Of a stretch of 64,000 bases of DNA, positions 25,778 through 34,095 are shown piece after piece. How positions within the stretch are numbered: position 1 is the stretch's first letter; each line of letters opens with the position of its first letter. Origin of the DNA: Pseudonocardia sp. KRD291 (GTDB lineage Bacteria; Actinomycetota; Actinomycetes; Mycobacteriales; Pseudonocardiaceae); NCBI RefSeq assembly GCF_019263595.1, contig NZ_JADQDD010000001.1, positions 62,001 through 126,000 on the forward strand, in the 5' to 3' direction. Below the pieces are notes generated by a model. It was not told where the DNA came from, searched no databases, and saw nothing but the letters and a program-made list of their open reading frames with translations. The position numbers and the translations under genes were made by a program.

Positions 25778-27232
25778 TCAGCTACCCGACCCGTTATTCG
25801 ATCCGAGCGCACTTAACAGTCGTTCGTCCAGCGACTGCGGAGTCCAGGGAACTTCGGCTCGAAACAGGTTCAGCAGGAGAGCACGCAAGAGCACGACTCC
25901 GACTTCATTAGCTGGATACGCCTTACCCTCTAATACAACGTTCATCGTCTTCCACGAACGACCGTGGACAATTTTCGAACGCTGCTCGTAGAACTTCTTC
26001 ACCAGTCGATAGACAACCGATGGATCGACCCCGTCGACCGAGAGCACCACCGCAGCACGTTGAGCCATTCGATGCGTCATCTCGTCGCGATCACTATCGG
26101 CGAGGAGAAGTGCTTCGATCCCTATCGCTGCATCCAATACTTCGTCTTCTTCAGCGACTCGAAGCAGCGCCCGAACCGCACGCCGGGAAGCCAACTTGAC
26201 GTTCGCGGGCGCCACGCTCAGAGCGGCAAACGTCGCAGGTAGCACCTCCAGCTCTTTGGCCGAAATTGGCTCGACCTCTTCGTTCCACCGTCCTTGATCA
26301 AATTCGTGCGGATACCGCTCGAAAGTCTGCACCTTCCAGACAGCCGGAAGATCGTGCTCCCAATCATCAGCCCAATCGAGCGGACGAACGACTGCCTGCG
26401 CGTAGCCCGTACGCCGACTAGAAATGACATGGAGACACTCGAATACGCGATCAACCACCTCGTAATCTATACCTGATTGGCGGTAGCGCCGCTCAAACGG
26501 GTCTTGATTATCGATCGCAATATCGCAAACCACTACAGCATGCGTCGAAGCTGCAACGACATGAGCGGATACTCGACCGCCATACATCGTGGAGACCGCC
26601 CGCGCGCGCTGCATTGATTCGTCTAACTTCTCGATCCTTACACCGTGACCCAGCTCAATCGGCCCAGCATGGTCGAGGGGAGTTAGAGATATCGGCACAA
26701 GCAGGTCCCCCCTTAGCTCATTCGCGAACCGCGCTCGCTCTAGCTGCAGATAGATCGCCAGCAAGTCCACATCGGCTTCAACTCCGACAGCCTCTGCTCG
26801 AGATATGATGTCACACACAAACCGCATATATTCGAAGACGAACTGCTTCTTGCGAGATTCGGCGTCAGATTCGCTATGTGAGAGCAGACTGATGCGTCGC
26901 TCGAACGATTCATCGCTGGCAGCAACTTCCCAGACGCCGTCTGCGGCAGCCTCCAGCTCGGGAACGTTACTGTACTTGATTTGCGCAAATAGTCCGACAT
27001 CTGAGCCAAACATGTGGTCCCAGTTGACCGGAGCAGAGTCAGGCGGAAAGAAGGTGTCGGCTGCGGTCGTGGTTGACCAGCCTACTGAACTCGATGTGTA
27101 CTGCGTAACGGCTTTCCGAGGGATGTATCGGTTCGATCTCAAATGCTCGCGGGCCCGCTCGCGGGCAGCCCGAACAGCGGGCAGCGTCAGACTCCACAAA
27201 TCCGGCTGCAGGGGTGCATCCACGCTGCACAT
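25778..27232 (-). CDS. HEPN-domain protein, ApeA-like
   Basis: A 484-residue protein from the ATG at 27232 (a TTG at 27250 is also in frame; no good ribosome binding site at either). The first 300 residues form a mixed domain that I do not recognise. The C-terminal 170 residues match the ApeA-type HEPN pattern: AAIGIEALLLADSDRDEMTHRMAQRAA, then VVYRLVKKFYEQRSKIVHGRSW. R418 and H423 form the R-x4-H ribonuclease motif. ApeA-like proteins are known as antiphage abortive-infection factors that cut RNA. Base composition is clearly lower in GC than its neighbours, with rare-type codons, so it was probably acquired with the element. An antiphage role is inferred. Confidence 0.75.
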   Translation of the reverse strand: MCSVDAPLQPDLWSLTLPAVRAARERAREHLRSNRYIPRKAVTQYTSSSVGWSTTTAADTFFPPDSAPVNWDHMFGSDVGLFAQIKYSNVPELEAAADGVWEVAASDESFERRISLLSHSESDAESRKKQFVFEYMRFVCDIISRAEAVGVEADVDLLAIYLQLERARFANELRGDLLVPISLTPLDHAGPIELGHGVRIEKLDESMQRARAVSTMYGGRVSAHVVAASTHAVVVCDIAIDNQDPFERRYRQSGIDYEVVDRVFECLHVISSRRTGYAQAVVRPLDWADDWEHDLPAVWKVQTFERYPHEFDQGRWNEEVEPISAKELEVLPATFAALSVAPANVKLASRRAVRALLRVAEEDEVLDAAIGIEALLLADSDRDEMTHRMAQRAAVVLSVDGVDPSVVYRLVKKFYEQRSKIVHGRSWKTMNVVLEGKAYPANEVGVVLLRALLLNLFRAEVPWTPQSLDERLLSALGSNNGSGS

Positions 27233-27431
27233 GATCCCGCAGTCGCCCAAGGAGCGGTGAGGCAGGGTGTCTCACCGCTCCCTCCGTGTTATCGCGGCCG
27301 ACGACCGCGCTGCGGTAAAGCTCAGCCGAGCCTCGTCGTCCATGGTGCTCGCTGGGGGCGACCGCGATGCGGCCCCCCGACAGGCGGCCGGTGAGAAGTG
27401 CCGGCCCAACCTGTCTGGTCGAAAGGACGCG

Positions 27432-29210
27432 TCAGGTGATGCCGAATTCCCGCATCTTTCGGTAGAGGGTGTTACGACCGATTCCGAGTAACCGCGCTGC
27501 CTCGCTGCGGTTTCCGTCGGCTACTCGAAGCGCGTCGGCTACCGCTTCTCGTTCGGCCGCTTCCATTCGGTTCAGAGTGCGGGGCGTGCAGAGCTCATCG
27601 GGCAGATCGTGTGCGTCGACGGTTTCGCCGTCCGCGCGTCGGGCCAGGAGGATGACCGTGTTGCGCAGTTCTGCGAGGTTGCCGGGCCAGCGCCAGTCCA
27701 TCAGCCGGCCCCAGGCCGAGGAGGAGAACCGCGTTTCCGACTGCGGGGACGGCAGCTCGTCGAGGACGGTTCGCACCAGAGCGGGTAAGTGGTCCAGCCT
27801 GTGCGCCAGCGCGGGCAGGCGGACGGTAGTAGCGACCCGTCGGATCACACCGACCGCCATGTCGTCTGCGGCGTCGAGGTCCGCTGTGAGCGCGAGCGGA
27901 GCACGTGAGTTGGCGAGCGCCTGTAGCTGCGCAACTGTCGGTGATGGGGTCGCGTGCACTCGGCGGACGACGACAGCACGTCCGACGCTTGTGGCCGCTC
28001 TCGCAGTCTCGAACCAACCGGGATCGAGGTGAGGCTCGACGACCAACGGGTCGTCCGCGCCCTGCATGCGCAGCATGCGCAGCGTGGTCCGCAGCTTTCC
28101 AGTGCCACCCGCACCGGTCACCGCGACCATCTCGCCGTACCGCACGGCCGTTGCAAGCTGGCGGTCGACGTCATGGTCGAAATGCAGCGGCTCCGCCGAT
28201 ATGTCGGGTGCAGCCGCACCGACCACGCGCACCGGGGGCGGCTGTGTACTCCCGCCAGGGTGGCGGTCCGGTCGCCTTGGGAGCAGCCGGATGCTGAAGG
28301 CCAAGGCTCCGGCCTCGTCGATCGGTTCGACCAGGGCGTCATGCCGACCGTCCGAGAGCGGTACCTGCATCCGCCGCGCGCTGGTCGGCCCGTGCTCGCT
28401 GAGGAACCGCCACAGCGTCGGGTGTAACTCCGGGCCTGTGTGGTCGAGCCCGAGTCGATTGGCGAGGACGGTGTGCTCGTCGACGACGAGTGCTCCGGTC
28501 GTCCCCCGTTCGGTAGCCAGGTAGGCGTGGACGAGTCGACGATGCCGTTCGCCAGCTTCATCGAGGATCCGTGACGCGATCTGGCGCCCGATGTCCTCTG
28601 CCATGACCGTCATCAGGGGGTGGACGTCGCGTAGCGAGCAGGCCAGCGCGAAGGACCCGATCATCCGCCCGGTGTAGGGCTCCATGATCGGCGTGCCGGC
28701 GCAGGTGAAGTCTGCCAGCAGGGCGTTGTAGTGCTCGGGTCCGCGGACGAGCACCGGACGGCGCTCGACGAGCACCGTGCCGAGGCCGTTGGTTCCGACC
28801 GAGTGCTCCGAGAAGTCGAATCCCTCCGCCGCGCTGGCGCGATCCATGGTGTCCCGCTGACGACGAACGTCGGCATGTCGCATCAGGATCCGTCCGGTTG
28901 CATCGGACAGCACCATCGCCACGGGCACATCGGCAAAGCTGTCCTTGAGCCGGTCCAACACCGGCTCCGCAGCACGGCGCAGCACCGGGAGGACGTCGGC
29001 GGGTTCGCGGTAGTCGACGCCGTTGGGGGCTACCGGTACCGCGTCGCCGACGCATCGCCGCCAGCTCTTCTCGATGTACTGCGGCACACCGCTGGTGCCC
29101 GGCGACTCGGTCAGCAGCCCGCCGTCGACGAGCGCCTCCCGACTGACCCGGGTGCGCTCGCGCTCGACCGACGTCAGGAACATTGGGAACCGGATCTCGT
29201 CTCGACGCAT
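27432..29210 (-). CDS. GAF-domain Fis-family activator (AcoR-like)
   Basis: A 592-residue regulator. The N-terminal region has a GAF-type sensor (SAAEGFDFSEHSVGTNGLGT, then FTCAGTPIMEPYTGRMIGSFAL). The central domain is a reduced AAA+ module with an altered P-loop (GAGGTGKLRTT) and no GAFTGA loop, so it cannot work with sigma-54. A Fis-type helix-turn-helix ends the protein (GNRSEAARLLGIGRNTLYRKMREFGI). Relatives in actinobacteria control alcohol, acetoin and monooxygenase genes. It is divergent from the esterase-BVMO pair and probably activates it. Confidence 0.9.
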   Translation of the reverse strand: MRRDEIRFPMFLTSVERERTRVSREALVDGGLLTESPGTSGVPQYIEKSWRRCVGDAVPVAPNGVDYREPADVLPVLRRAAEPVLDRLKDSFADVPVAMVLSDATGRILMRHADVRRQRDTMDRASAAEGFDFSEHSVGTNGLGTVLVERRPVLVRGPEHYNALLADFTCAGTPIMEPYTGRMIGSFALACSLRDVHPLMTVMAEDIGRQIASRILDEAGERHRRLVHAYLATERGTTGALVVDEHTVLANRLGLDHTGPELHPTLWRFLSEHGPTSARRMQVPLSDGRHDALVEPIDEAGALAFSIRLLPRRPDRHPGGSTQPPPVRVVGAAAPDISAEPLHFDHDVDRQLATAVRYGEMVAVTGAGGTGKLRTTLRMLRMQGADDPLVVEPHLDPGWFETARAATSVGRAVVVRRVHATPSPTVAQLQALANSRAPLALTADLDAADDMAVGVIRRVATTVRLPALAHRLDHLPALVRTVLDELPSPQSETRFSSSAWGRLMDWRWPGNLAELRNTVILLARRADGETVDAHDLPDELCTPRTLNRMEAAEREAVADALRVADGNRSEAARLLGIGRNTLYRKMREFGIT

Positions 29211-29498
29211 CGTTGCCTCGTTGTCTGTGCTCGACGCGCCCTGCTGGCTCGCATGCCCCTCGTGCAGCCGGATACCTGGCGACGGCGCCCCGGCTGCACG
29301 TCGGGCTGCCTCTCGTGGCGAGCGTGTAGCCGGCAGGGCCGTCGGTACCCAATGAGGGCTGGCTCAGACGGTAGTCCGAGACCGATGCGCAAGCTGTCCC
29401 GTTTCGGAACACCCATGAGGCGTCTGCATTCCCCACAGTGATCCCACACCGGGAATGTGGCCACCGAGGTCCGCGGCACGGTTCGAGGAGGGATCCAG
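29211..29498. promoter_or_regulatory. Divergent control region of the esterase-BVMO operon
   Basis: 288 bases between the divergent regulator and esterase. They contain the inverted repeat at 29395-29411. GAGGAGGGA at 29485-29493 is the ribosome binding site of the esterase. Confidence 0.5.
29395..29411. promoter_or_regulatory. Candidate activator binding site
   Basis: TGTCCCG, three bases, CGGAACA: an inverted repeat with one mismatch, 88 bases before the esterase start. Site spacing and symmetry suit a Fis-type activator dimer such as the divergent regulator. Confidence 0.5.
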
Positions 29499-30425
29499 AT
29501 GACAACGGCGCCATCGACCCGCCCTGCGGGGACATCCGCCCAGTCCGACGCCTTGCGCGCGCTCTACGCCGACTGGTCCAGCATCCTGGCCAGTACGCCG
29601 GACATGACGATCCGGCTGTTCCGCAGCGTTTTCGACGAGTGGCACCAGCCCACTCGTGAGCCCGAGGACGTGACCTACCGCGAAGAGACGGTCGGTGGCG
29701 TGCCCGGAATCTGGACGTTGCCGGCGGACGCCGACACCTCGAAGGTCTTGCTCTACACCCACGGCGGCGGTTTCGCCGTCGGCTCGGCCGCGAGTCACCG
29801 CAAGCTCGCCGGGCACGTGGCCAAGGCACTCGGCGTGACGTCGTTCGTGCTGGACTACCGCCGCGCTCCGGAGCACCCGCACCCGGCGCAGGTCGAGGAC
29901 GGCGTCGCCGTGTTCACGGCGCTGACCGGACGCGGTGTCGACGCGCGCGACATCACGACGATCGGGGACTCGGCGGGCGGCAACCTCGCCGTCGCGATCC
30001 CGCTGTCGCTGCGCGAGCAGGGACTCCCTCTGCCCGGGAGGGTCATTGCGTTCTCGCCGTGGCTGGACATGGAGAACGCCGGTGAGACGCTGGTGATCAA
30101 CGACGCGAGCGACGCACTGATCACCGTCCCACTGCTCGAAGGCATGATCGCCGGCGTCCTCGGGGAGTCGATCGACCCGACGACGCCTCTCGCGAACCCT
30201 CTGTATGCAGACCTGACCGGCCTTCCGCAGCTCTACATCAACGCGGGCTCGGCGGAGTCGCTGGTCGACAACGCGACCCGTCTCGCCGAGCGCGCGAAGG
30301 CGGCGGGTGTCGACGTGACCCTCGCCGTCGCAGACGGGATGCAGCACGTCTTCCCGTTCCTCGCCGGCAACGCACCCGAGGCCGACGACGAGATCGCGGC
30401 TATCGCGAAGTGGTACCACGGCTGA
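29499..30425 (+). CDS. Alpha/beta hydrolase, HSL-type lactonase/esterase
   Basis: A 308-residue hormone-sensitive-lipase-family hydrolase. The oxyanion motif is HGGGFAVGS, the nucleophile serine is in GDSAGGN, and the catalytic histidine is in GMQHVFPF. It resembles epsilon-lactone hydrolases that follow Baeyer-Villiger oxygenases in terpene and cyclic-ketone breakdown. The next gene is a BVMO 69 bases downstream, so it probably opens the lactone that enzyme makes. The ATG at 29499 has a strong GAGGAGG; the 14 upstream codons are discounted. Confidence 0.88.
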   Translation: MTTAPSTRPAGTSAQSDALRALYADWSSILASTPDMTIRLFRSVFDEWHQPTREPEDVTYREETVGGVPGIWTLPADADTSKVLLYTHGGGFAVGSAASHRKLAGHVAKALGVTSFVLDYRRAPEHPHPAQVEDGVAVFTALTGRGVDARDITTIGDSAGGNLAVAIPLSLREQGLPLPGRVIAFSPWLDMENAGETLVINDASDALITVPLLEGMIAGVLGESIDPTTPLANPLYADLTGLPQLYINAGSAESLVDNATRLAERAKAAGVDVTLAVADGMQHVFPFLAGNAPEADDEIAAIAKWYHG

Positions 30426-30494
30426 TCGCTGCCACACCCCGGCCTCACGTCCCTGCGGCGTCACTCTCTCCGCGACACGATTCTGGAGCAACCA

Positions 30495-32120
30495 ATGAGC
30501 ACAACACGTACCCCTGACGTCGATGCGATCGTCATCGGCGCCGGTTTCGGCGGCATCTACATGCTGCACAAGCTGCGCAACGAGCTGGGCCTGACCGTGC
30601 AGGGCTTCGAGAAGGGGGGCGGTGTCGGCGGTACCTGGTACTTCAACCGCTACCCCGGCGCCAAATCCGACACCGAGGGGTTCGTCTACCGCTACTCCTT
30701 CGACAAGGACCTGCTCCAGGAGTGGGACTGGACCACCCGCTACCTCGGGCAGCCGGAGGTTGAGCGCTACCTCAACCACGTCGTCGACCGCTTTGACCTG
30801 CGTCGCGACATCCAGCTCAACACCGAGGTGACCGGAGCGACGTTCGACGAGGACGCCGACCTGTGGGCGGTGACCACCGCCGACGGGAAGTGCCTGACCA
30901 GCCGCTACGTCGTCAACGGGCTCGGCCTGCTCGCCAAGAGCAACATCCCCGACATCCCCGGCCGGGACAGCTTCGCCGGCCCGCTCGTGCACACCAACGC
31001 CTGGCCCGAGGACCTCGACATCACCGGCAAGCGGGTCGGCGTGATCGGCACCGGCTCGACCGGGGTCCAGTTCATCACCGCCGCTGCATCGCGGGTCGGG
31101 CACCTCACGGTATTCCAGCGCTCGCCGCAGTACGTCGTGCCCTCGGGCAACCGCCCGGTCGACCAGTCCGAGGTCGACGAGACCAAGCAGAACTTCGACG
31201 CGATCTGGGACCAGGTCAAGAACTCCGTCGTCGCGTTCGGTTTCCAGGAGAGCGGCGTCGAGGCGACGAGCGTCTCCGCCGACGAGCGACGGCGGGTGTT
31301 CCAGGAGAACTGGGACAAGGGCAACGGGTTCCGGTTCATGTTCGGCACGTTCTGCGACATCGCCATCGACCCGGACGCGAACGCAGCCGCCGCTGCGTTC
31401 ATCCGCTCCAAGATCGCCGAGACCGTCGACGACCCGGAGACCGCCCGCAAGCTCACCCCGGAAGACCTCTACGCGAAGCGACCGCTGTGCGACCAGGGTT
31501 ACTACGAGACCTACAACCGCGACAACGTCGAGCTGGTCTCTATCCTGGAGAACCCGATCCACACGATCACCCCCAACGGCGTGCGCACCGCCGACGGGGT
31601 CGAACACGAGCTCGACGTGCTGGTGTTCGCAACCGGCTTCGATGCCGTGGACGGCAACTACCGGGCGATGGACCTTCGTGGGCGCGGCGGACGGCACATC
31701 GGCGAGCACTGGACCGACGGCCCGACCAGCTACCTCGGCCTGTCGAAGGCCGGTTTCCCCAACATGTTCATGATCCTCGGCCCGAACGGCCCGTTCACGA
31801 ACCTGCCGCCGAGCATCGAGGCCCAGGTCGACTGGATCGGCGAGCTCATCAGCCATGCCCAGCGCAACGGGGTGCGCATGGTCGAGCCGACCCCGGAGGC
31901 AGAGGACGGCTGGACCGCAACCTGCACCGAGATCGCGCACATGACGCTGTTCCCGAAAGCCGAGTCCTGGATCTTCGGGGCGAACATCCCCGGCAAGAAG
32001 AACGCGGTCATGTTCTATATGGCCGGGATCGGCGCCTACCGGCAGAAGCTCGCCGAGGTCGCCGGGAACGACTACGAGGGCTTCGTGCAGACCAAGCAGA
32101 ACGACACCGCTAGCGTCTGA
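30495..32120 (+). CDS. Baeyer-Villiger monooxygenase (type I, CHMO-like)
   Basis: A 541-residue FAD- and NADPH-dependent BVMO. The first GxGxxG is at residues 15-20 (GAGFGG), the BVMO fingerprint F-x-G-x3-H-x3-W is residues 160-170 (FAGPLVHTNAW), and the second Rossmann motif GTGSTG follows near residue 184. GVGGTWYFNRYPGAKSD and FATGFDAVDG are typical of cyclohexanone and related ketone oxygenases. It inserts oxygen next to a ketone to give an ester or lactone. It forms a two-gene unit with the upstream hydrolase and ends at a strong hairpin. Confidence 0.93.
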   Translation: MSTTRTPDVDAIVIGAGFGGIYMLHKLRNELGLTVQGFEKGGGVGGTWYFNRYPGAKSDTEGFVYRYSFDKDLLQEWDWTTRYLGQPEVERYLNHVVDRFDLRRDIQLNTEVTGATFDEDADLWAVTTADGKCLTSRYVVNGLGLLAKSNIPDIPGRDSFAGPLVHTNAWPEDLDITGKRVGVIGTGSTGVQFITAAASRVGHLTVFQRSPQYVVPSGNRPVDQSEVDETKQNFDAIWDQVKNSVVAFGFQESGVEATSVSADERRRVFQENWDKGNGFRFMFGTFCDIAIDPDANAAAAAFIRSKIAETVDDPETARKLTPEDLYAKRPLCDQGYYETYNRDNVELVSILENPIHTITPNGVRTADGVEHELDVLVFATGFDAVDGNYRAMDLRGRGGRHIGEHWTDGPTSYLGLSKAGFPNMFMILGPNGPFTNLPPSIEAQVDWIGELISHAQRNGVRMVEPTPEAEDGWTATCTEIAHMTLFPKAESWIFGANIPGKKNAVMFYMAGIGAYRQKLAEVAGNDYEGFVQTKQNDTASV

Positions 32121-32136
32121 CCGCGCCACCGCCACG

Positions 32137-32167
32137 ACGGGGCCCCGACCGACGGCCGGGGCCCCGT
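32137..32167 (+). terminator. Strong hairpin after the BVMO gene
   Basis: ACGGGGCCCC pairs with GGGGCCCCGT, a perfect 10-base-pair GC stem around an 11-base loop, starting 16 bases after the BVMO stop. No T-run follows, as is common for actinobacterial terminators. Confidence 0.7.
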
Positions 32168-32579
32168 TCGCGTGACAGGCAAGACTGAAAGGAACCATCC
32201 GCGCGCACGCCGAGTCACCATCGGTCCCGTTGCTGCTCCACGTGCTCACGCCTTGCCAACTCGTCCGCTGTGGCGCCGCAGACGTCCCGGTCCGGTCGTC
32301 TGGACCGTGCAGGATCGCGTCATCCCATTCGCGCACATCTGGCACCGATGAGGGAGCGCGGGCCGGGGGCCGGTGCTCGCCCGCGTCGCCAGCATCCGGT
32401 CACGTTCCCACATTTGACGATGCCGACGCCGTCGACCGGACGACCCTCGACGTGATGGGTACGGCGGACGGTCCGCCGAACACGACCCACGTTGTTCGGC
32501 TTCTCCGACATATGCAATGCCATTCGACATTTTGTGCTACCCTCCGAATATCTGTCGTAACTCGGCACAGGGAGCGCCC
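32168..32579. promoter_or_regulatory. Upstream region of the TetR gene
   Basis: 412 bases without a supported gene. The last 70 hold the candidate TetR operator at 32510-32530 and are AT-richer than the rest, as expected for the promoter. GGGAGC is the likely ribosome binding site. Confidence 0.5.
32510..32530. promoter_or_regulatory. Candidate TetR operator, site 1
   Basis: The right arm is CATTCGACAT, the left arm ATATGCAATG, around one base: 7 of 10 pairs. The perfect half matches the complement of the left arm of the site before the Rieske gene (43392-43412). It is 50-70 bases before the TetR start. Confidence 0.5.
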
Positions 32580-33224
32580 ATGACAAGAACTGGTAACCCG
32601 GGCGTACCCGGCGTCGACCGGCGTGGACGGCGCGCGGCCACCCGCCGCAGCATGATCCTCAACGCCGCCGCCACCTCGATGGCCGAGCACGGCTACGAGC
32701 GGGTGACTTTGGAGCAGATCGGCGAGCAGGTCGGGCTCTCGGCCACCGGCCTATACCACTACGTCAGCGGCAAGGAGGACATCCTCGCCCAGCTGATGAC
32801 CGACACGATCGAGGAGATCGGCCGTGAGACCGATTTGCTCGCCGCCGGTTCCTCCGACCCGGAGGTGTTGTTGCGGGCCTTCGTTCGCGCGCACCTGCGG
32901 GTCGCGGTGACGACGCCAGCAGGACGGGTACTGAGCAGCCATCAGGACATCGTGGTCAGCGAGACTTACAGCGATGCCATTCGTGACGCACGCCGCCGAC
33001 ACGAGCGGAGGCTCGAGTCGATTATCGCAGATGGTGCAGCGAGGCGGGCCTTCCGTGCTTCCGACCCCCGCACCACCGCTCGGTTCGTTCTAGGCGCGCT
33101 CAACGGCGTCCCCCGGTGGGCCGGCTCCCAGGCCACCACGGTCCTGACCGACTCGATCGCCGAACAACTCGTCGACCATCTGATCAGCGGCATCGGAACT
33201 GAGCCTGGCGCAGCCGGGTCCTGA
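32580..33224 (+). CDS. TetR-family transcriptional regulator
   Basis: A 214-residue TetR regulator. The helix-turn-helix is at residues 20-65 (RSMILNAAATSMAEHGYERVTLEQIGEQVGLSATGLYHYVSGKEDIL), followed by the C-terminal ligand domain of the fatty-acid/steroid-regulator type. It heads the gene run to 37353, and palindromes before it and before the Rieske gene suggest it represses both transcription units; the ligand is probably an acyl-CoA or ring intermediate. The ATG at 32580 follows GGGAGC. Confidence 0.9.
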   Translation: MTRTGNPGVPGVDRRGRRAATRRSMILNAAATSMAEHGYERVTLEQIGEQVGLSATGLYHYVSGKEDILAQLMTDTIEEIGRETDLLAAGSSDPEVLLRAFVRAHLRVAVTTPAGRVLSSHQDIVVSETYSDAIRDARRRHERRLESIIADGAARRAFRASDPRTTARFVLGALNGVPRWAGSQATTVLTDSIAEQLVDHLISGIGTEPGAAGS

Positions 33225-33261
33225 CTACGGCATACGCCGCGGCGATCCACGAAGGAGTGGC

Positions 33262-34074
33262 ATGACAGAACTACGAGACAGCTCGCTCGAACAGTCGCGC
33301 TTCTCCGAGTTGCTCTATGCCGTCACCGACGGCGTCGCCCGGATCACACTGAACCGTCCCGCCGAGCTGAACTCCTTCAGCACCAACCTCTATCGAGAGC
33401 TCCGCGACGCCGTCCGGTTGGCCACCATCGACGACGTGGTCGACATTGTCGTCATCACCGGCACCGGACGCGCCTTCGCCACCGGCGGCGACCTCAAAGA
33501 AGTGCTGGCCTACCTCCAACCCGGAGCGGACCCGCTCGACATCTACCGCTTCGAGGACAACCTGCCCTTCGAGACGGTGCGACAGTGCCCGAAGGTCACG
33601 ATCGCGGCAGTCAACGGGATCTGCATGGCCGGGGGGCTCATCACGACGATGTCGTGCGATATCTCGGTGGCGGTGGCCGACGCGGTCTTCGCCGCTCCGG
33701 AGGGCAAGGTCGGTGTCGCCGAGGGCTGGATGCCGGCCGTCATGTTCGGGCGGGTGAGCGTGTCGAAGATGCGTTACCTCGTCCTGACCGGCGCCGCGAT
33801 CCCGGCCGAGAAGGCCGAGCGCTGGGGTCTGATCACCGAGGTCGTGCCCGATGCCGGCGCCCTCGACCGCCGCGTCAACGAAATCATCGAGGAGGTCCGC
33901 GGCACGTCACCCGCCGTGCGTCGGTCCTACAAGCAGACGATCAATGACATCGCGCCTGCCGGGAGGATGGGCGACTTCCGCGAGGGAACCGGCACCCCCG
34001 ACGGCATCGAGGGGCTGAGCGCGTTCGCCGAGAAGCGCCGGCCCCAATACCGCAACGGCATAGCCCACGCCTGA
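33262..34074 (+). CDS. Enoyl-CoA hydratase/isomerase-family protein
   Basis: A 270-residue crotonase. The CoA-binding ARITLNRPAELNSF segment, the oxyanion ATGGDLKE and the second oxyanion loop NGICMAGG are present. At the active-site helix it reads AAPEGKVGVAEGWMPAV: only one of the two usual ECH glutamates is clear, so it may be an isomerase, hydrolase or ring-cleaving relative rather than a simple hydratase. AAGGAG precedes the ATG. It is followed closely by a CoA ligase. Confidence 0.88.
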   Translation: MTELRDSSLEQSRFSELLYAVTDGVARITLNRPAELNSFSTNLYRELRDAVRLATIDDVVDIVVITGTGRAFATGGDLKEVLAYLQPGADPLDIYRFEDNLPFETVRQCPKVTIAAVNGICMAGGLITTMSCDISVAVADAVFAAPEGKVGVAEGWMPAVMFGRVSVSKMRYLVLTGAAIPAEKAERWGLITEVVPDAGALDRRVNEIIEEVRGTSPAVRRSYKQTINDIAPAGRMGDFREGTGTPDGIEGLSAFAEKRRPQYRNGIAHA

Positions 34075-34095
34075 CCGCCCGGACGGGAGACGACG

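Noticed and set aside
29364-32345. A 993-codon minus-strand open frame
   Set aside because: Shadow of the lactonase and BVMO genes on the plus strand, which have clear motifs; the shadow has none.
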